From: Solobacterium moorei
GTDB taxonomy: Bacteria > Bacillota_I > Bacilli_A > Erysipelotrichales > Erysipelotrichaceae
Length of the DNA: 64,000 nt
Assembly: GCF_036323475.1 (NCBI RefSeq)
Contig: NZ_AP028934.1
Span: 1,178,001 to 1,242,000, forward strand
Reading direction: 5' to 3'
In this document: positions 60,505 to 64,000 of the stretch, piece by piece
Layout: the number at the start of each line of letters is the position of its first letter
Numbering within the stretch: the first letter of the stretch is position 1
Notes under the pieces: model-generated
Database searches by the model: none
Seen by the model: only the letters and a program-made list of their open reading frames with translations
Told to the model about the DNA's origin: nothing
Position numbers and translations under genes: made by a program

Positions 60505-62064
60505 ATGGACAATACAATTTTGAAGTTAGATGGAATCACAAAGATATTTCCAAACGGTACTGTAGCAAACCGTAATATCAGTATTTCCTTTAATAAAGGG
60601 GAAATTCACTCTATTTGCGGTGAGAATGGCGCTGGTAAATCAACTTTGATGAATATTATCTTTGCGATTGAGAAGCAGACAGAGGGTAAGATTTCTTATA
60701 AAGGAAAGGAGATTAATTATTCCTCTAGTTTAGATGCAATTGAAAATGGTATCGGTATGGTGCATCAGCACTTTATGTTGATTCCATCCTTTACTGTTGC
60801 ACAGAATGTTGTGTTAGGTGCAGAACCTAAGAAGGCAAATGGCTTTATTGATATGGATAGAGCAAATCAAATTACCAATGAGTTAGCGAAAAAGTATAAG
60901 TTTGATGAAATTAGTGCTACTGATTTAGTAAGTGATTTGACTGTTAGTGCAAAGCAAAAAGTCGAAATTCTAAAAACACTATATCGTAATGCTGAAGTTA
61001 TCATCTTAGATGAACCTACTGCAGTTTTAACACCACAAGAAACAGTTCAGTTGTTCGAACAATTAAAGGGATTTAAGGAACTTGGACATACAATTATTTT
61101 TATTTCTCATAAATTAAATGAAGTAAAAGAAATTTCTGATCGTATTACAGTTATTCGTTCTGGTGAAACCAAGGGCACCTATAATGCGAAAGATATTTCG
61201 ATTGAAAAGCTAACAGAATTGATTATTGGTCATAGTCTTGAAAGTTCATTTGATTCTTTACGCAAGCAAGTTAAGAATAACGATAAGATTTTATCCGTTG
61301 AAAATCTATCGCTTGAAGTTGGTGGAGTAAAGAAAGTTGATGATGTTAATTTTGCGGTACATGCTGGTGAGATTTTAGGTATTGCAGGTGTACAGGGCAA
61401 TGGACAAGAAGAACTGATTAAGGTAATTACTGGTATGGAAGCCTATCAGTCTGGAAAAGTAATTCTTGGAGGTGTGGATATTTCAAAAAATGATATCTTA
61501 CATAAGCGTGAGGCTGGTCTTGCATACATTCCTGAAGACCGCATGCAAGATGGTATTGCGGCTACTGCAAGTATCCAAGATAATGCAATCTCGACATATT
61601 ACCGTAAACCAGAATACTCTGGTAAAGTCTTCATGAAGGGTAAGAATATTCGTAAAATTGCACAAGAGTTAATTCATAAATTCCAAGTAAAAACAAACTC
61701 TGAAAAACAGCGTATTAATTCGCTTTCTGGTGGTAACATCCAGAAAGTGGTAGTTGCACGTGAATGGCAAACAAGTCCTAAGTGTATGATTGCTTCACAA
61801 CCAACTCGTGGTATTGATATTGGTTCAGCAAACTATATCCATCACCAGTTAATTGATATGCGTAATAATGGTGCTGCAATTTTATTGATTAGTGCAGACC
61901 TCAATGAAGTAATGGCTGTCAGTGATTCACTGATTGTTATGTTTGAAGGAAAGATTGTTGCATACTTCAAGAACGCAAAAGATGTATCTGCAAACGAATT
62001 AGGTTTCTATATGCTAGGAACTAAGAAACAAAGTGAAGAAGAGATTAAGGAGGCGAGCAAATGA
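60505..62064 (+). CDS. Nucleoside ABC transporter ATP-binding protein (NupO-like)
   Basis: 519 residues with two fused ABC ATPase domains, the layout of NupO/RbsA-type importers. Domain 1 has Walker [10 protein letters not shown], Walker [11 protein letters not shown] and a degenerate signature [11 protein letters not shown]. Domain 2 has the altered Walker [10 protein letters not shown], the signature [14 protein letters not shown] and a Walker B segment [14 protein letters not shown] that lacks the DEP pair. These variations are normal for this group. GAGGTAACAAT precedes the ATG. It overlaps the first permease gene by 4 bases. Confidence 0.92.
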   Translation: MDNTILKLDGITKIFPNGTVANRNISISFNKGEIHSICGENGAGKSTLMNIIFAIEKQTEGKISYKGKEINYSSSLDAIENGIGMVHQHFMLIPSFTVAQNVVLGAEPKKANGFIDMDRANQITNELAKKYKFDEISATDLVSDLTVSAKQKVEILKTLYRNAEVIILDEPTAVLTPQETVQLFEQLKGFKELGHTIIFISHKLNEVKEISDRITVIRSGETKGTYNAKDISIEKLTELIIGHSLESSFDSLRKQVKNNDKILSVENLSLEVGGVKKVDDVNFAVHAGEILGIAGVQGNGQEELIKVITGMEAYQSGKVILGGVDISKNDILHKREAGLAYIPEDRMQDGIAATASIQDNAISTYYRKPEYSGKVFMKGKNIRKIAQELIHKFQVKTNSEKQRINSLSGGNIQKVVVAREWQTSPKCMIASQPTRGIDIGSANYIHHQLIDMRNNGAAILLISADLNEVMAVSDSLIVMFEGKIVAYFKNAKDVSANELGFYMLGTKKQSEEEIKEASK

Positions 62065-63149
62065 GTACGATGAAAAGAAAGTTTCGTGTTACTGATGATG
62101 GACCTTTTGAAGCATTGCGTATTCTAGCTTCCATTGGTATTGCGTTAATTGTAACGCTTGTTGTATTAGCGTTTGTATCAAAACAGCCACTCGCTGATTT
62201 TATACGCTTACTGACATATCCACTCAGTAAGCCAAGTTATTTTGGATATGTACTGGTAAAGGTTATTCCTTTAACTTTTGCAGGGCTTGCAACATTACTG
62301 TACTTTAGAACAAATTTATTTAATCTAGGTACAGAAGGTGTGTTCTATATCTCTGGTATTGTTGCGACAATATTCGCTATCAATCCAATATTTATGACAG
62401 GTAATAGTGTGATAGACTCTATGATTCCAATTGTGATGGCTACTTTATTTGGTGGTGTTATCTCACTTATTCCTGGTCTTATCAGTTTGCGTTATAAAGC
62501 CGATGAAATGGTTATTTCACTCATGATGAACAGTATTCTATTTGGTATTGGTTATTTTATCTTGAAGAATTTCTTGGCAGTTGGCGGTGTCAATGGTACA
62601 GCTTCTCCAAACTTTATTAAGACAGCTCGTTTACAAAACTTGATTCCAAAGACACAGGTACACACAGGTTTTATCATTATGATAATCGCTGTTATCTTAA
62701 TCTATGTTCTTCTTTACAAGACAAAGCTTGGATATGCGATTCGCATGACGGGTATCAATGCTAATTTCGCAAAGTACTCTGGTATGGGTGCGTTCGGCAT
62801 GTTTATGGCTGTACACTTCTTAGCAGGTGCACTTGGTGGTATGGGTTCTTCGGTTGAACTATTAGGCATGTATCAGGCATTTACTTGGACAGTACTACCA
62901 GGACTTGGATTTACCGGTGCTTTGATGGCAATGCTTGGTAAAAATGATCCAATTGGTGTATTGATTGCAGCGTTTGGTATTAGTTACTTGCGTGCTTCTG
63001 CACAATTATTGGCAAATGACTTACCATATATTGATATCAAGATGATCTCTATTGTAGAAGTAATTCTAACGTTGCTCATTTCCTCTCAGTTCTTCTTGAG
63101 AAAGTGGCGTTCAAGACAACTTCTAAAGGAGGAAAAGAAGAATGGCTAA
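62061..63149 (+). CDS. Nucleoside ABC transporter permease (NupP-like)
   Basis: 362 residues with about nine membrane helices of the BPD_transp_2 family. NLFNLGTEGVFYISGI is the typical N-terminal conserved segment. GYAIRMTGINANFAKYSGM is the coupling-loop motif that contacts the ATPase. GALGGMGSSVELLGM and GLGFTGALMAMLGKNDP follow. The ATG overlaps the ATPase stop (ATGA). It forms the heterodimeric channel with the next gene. Confidence 0.92.
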   Translation: MSTMKRKFRVTDDGPFEALRILASIGIALIVTLVVLAFVSKQPLADFIRLLTYPLSKPSYFGYVLVKVIPLTFAGLATLLYFRTNLFNLGTEGVFYISGIVATIFAINPIFMTGNSVIDSMIPIVMATLFGGVISLIPGLISLRYKADEMVISLMMNSILFGIGYFILKNFLAVGGVNGTASPNFIKTARLQNLIPKTQVHTGFIIMIIAVILIYVLLYKTKLGYAIRMTGINANFAKYSGMGAFGMFMAVHFLAGALGGMGSSVELLGMYQAFTWTVLPGLGFTGALMAMLGKNDPIGVLIAAFGISYLRASAQLLANDLPYIDIKMISIVEVILTLLISSQFFLRKWRSRQLLKEEKKNG

Positions 63150-64000
63150 TCTATTTAAAGACTTATTGAATGCAAGTTTTATATTCATTGTCATTCGTGT
63201 TGCGGCACCACTTGTATACGCATCTCTTTCTTCCTATGTAGCATCTCTTGCTGGAATTCCTAATATTGCGATTGAAGGTGTTATGAACTTTGCGGCTTTA
63301 TTTGGTGTTTATTTCAGTACGATTTCCGGTTCAGCATGGATTGGTTTATTAGGCGCGATTGCGGTAGGTATTGCCTGTGGTATAGTACTTTCATTCTTTA
63401 CAATTAAGATGAAAGCAAGTCCTATCATGGTAGGTATTGCGCTAAACTTATTCTCGGCAGATTTTGCGATTTACTTATTGTTACTATGGACCGGTTCAAA
63501 GGGAACAACAGCAAGCCTTCCATCAAAAGTTCTTCCAACAATTGACATTCCGTTTATCAAGGATATTCCAGTTCTTGGCGATATTGTTAGTGGACATTAT
63601 TTCTTAACATATATATGCTTACTATTAACAGTCCTATTATTTATTCTTGTCTATAAGACACCGTTTGGCTTACGCATGAAGGCTTGTGGTCTTGATGCGC
63701 ATGCGGCTGAATCTGTAGGTATCAAGGTAAATCGTGTACGTACGATTGCGGCAGTGATATCATGTTTCTTAGCTGCTTTAGGTGGTGCATATCTTTCTAT
63801 GGGATATATGTCATTCTATTCTAGCAACATGGTCGCATCTCGTGGATGGATTGGTATTGCGGCTGCAGCCGTAGGTGGAAATAACCTTGGTATTGTAGTA
63901 TTTGTGACGATGATTTTCTCAGTTGCACAAGCGATTGTAAATGTGCTGTTGCTAGAAGGCTTACCATCGGAATTAGTAAATATTATTCCTTACGTATCCG
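63142..64000 (+). CDS. Nucleoside ABC transporter second permease (NupQ-like), partial
   Basis: Open from ATG 63142 to the right edge without a stop (286 codons visible). MANLFKDLLNASFIFIVIRVAAP is followed by IPNIAIEGVMNFAALFGVYF and the EAA-like GLRMKACGLDAHAAESVGI. ASRGWIGIAAAAVGGNN is typical of the second permease. It overlaps the preceding stop by 8 bases and has GGAGGAAAAG upstream. The remaining C-terminus lies outside the window. Confidence 0.9.
   Translation, partial: MANLFKDLLNASFIFIVIRVAAPLVYASLSSYVASLAGIPNIAIEGVMNFAALFGVYFSTISGSAWIGLLGAIAVGIACGIVLSFFTIKMKASPIMVGIALNLFSADFAIYLLLLWTGSKGTTASLPSKVLPTIDIPFIKDIPVLGDIVSGHYFLTYICLLLTVLLFILVYKTPFGLRMKACGLDAHAAESVGIKVNRVRTIAAVISCFLAALGGAYLSMGYMSFYSSNMVASRGWIGIAAAAVGGNNLGIVVFVTMIFSVAQAIVNVLLLEGLPSELVNIIPYVS

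Noticed and set aside
1-64000. CRISPR array, restriction-modification, toxin-antitoxin or prophage genes
   Set aside because: No spaced short repeats and no Cas, methylase-nuclease, phage structural or integrase genes were seen; the only repeats are IS copies and their duplications.

Overview
The window is AT-rich Bacillota (Firmicutes) DNA. An Erysipelotrichia-like anaerobe fits best, but this is inferred from gene content, not from a marker gene. Supporting signs are an FMN riboswitch before an ECF-type RibU, a leucine T-box before leuS, a seven-gene comG competence operon, ScpA/ScpB, strong AGGAGG-type ribosome sites and oxygen-sensitive enzymes (a glycyl radical enzyme with its activase, and IspG). 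Most of the sequence is ordinary core chromosome. It is peppered with six insertion sequences and one group II intron, many of them sitting in or next to transcription terminators.

Layout. 1-1.8 kb: tail of an SdpI-like membrane protein whose terminator hairpin is split by an IS150-type element. 1.8-5.7 kb: tRNA-Glu(CTC), asnB, a PAP2 phosphatase, ispG. 5.7-7.4 kb: IS30-family element A, copy 1. 7.4-12.6 kb: rpmG, an MBL-fold hydrolase, a lipoprotein and comGA-GG. 12.6-18.9 kb: a membrane protein, FMN riboswitch-ribU, a tail-anchored protein, then cmk-der-gpsA. 19.0-20.5 kb: an IS110 element. 20.6-30.1 kb: a class A PBP, DegV, dnaE, a two-component system and a TrmN6-like methyltransferase. 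30.1-34.4 kb: a divergent pair of phosphatase-fold proteins that have lost catalytic residues, followed by a NifX-like gene split by an IS1634-type element with an exact 163-bp target duplication. 34.4-40.5 kb: T-box-leuS, scpAB, a lipoprotein, purB. 40.6-44.0 kb: a decayed small surface protein, a MerR regulator and a divergent FMN/FAD lipoprotein reductase with a textbook MerR operator. 44.0-48.5 kb: purA, an Mrp ATPase and a second two-component system. 48.5-50.4 kb: a group II intron. 50.4-64 kb: a nucleoside-related region: nucleoside hydrolase, ADP-ribosylglycohydrolase-like protein, YjjI/YjjW glycyl radical pair, BMP-type lipoprotein and a NupOPQ-like ABC importer running off the right edge. 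It is interrupted by IS30 element B and by a second copy of IS30 element A.

How the genes work together. The right-hand 14 kb reads as one physiological unit, with importer genes beside enzymes that cleave N-glycosidic bonds. Two divergent arms (hydrolases on the minus strand; glycyl radical enzyme and importer on the plus strand) would share one short intergenic region if IS30-B were removed. The glycyl radical enzyme YjjI has no established substrate that I know of, so this context is the best lead in the window to undescribed biochemistry. The second lead is the 30-34 kb module of two apparently non-catalytic phosphatase-fold proteins beside a NifX-like protein. Regulatory elements that can be read directly are the FMN riboswitch, the T-box, the MerR operator and many intrinsic terminators.
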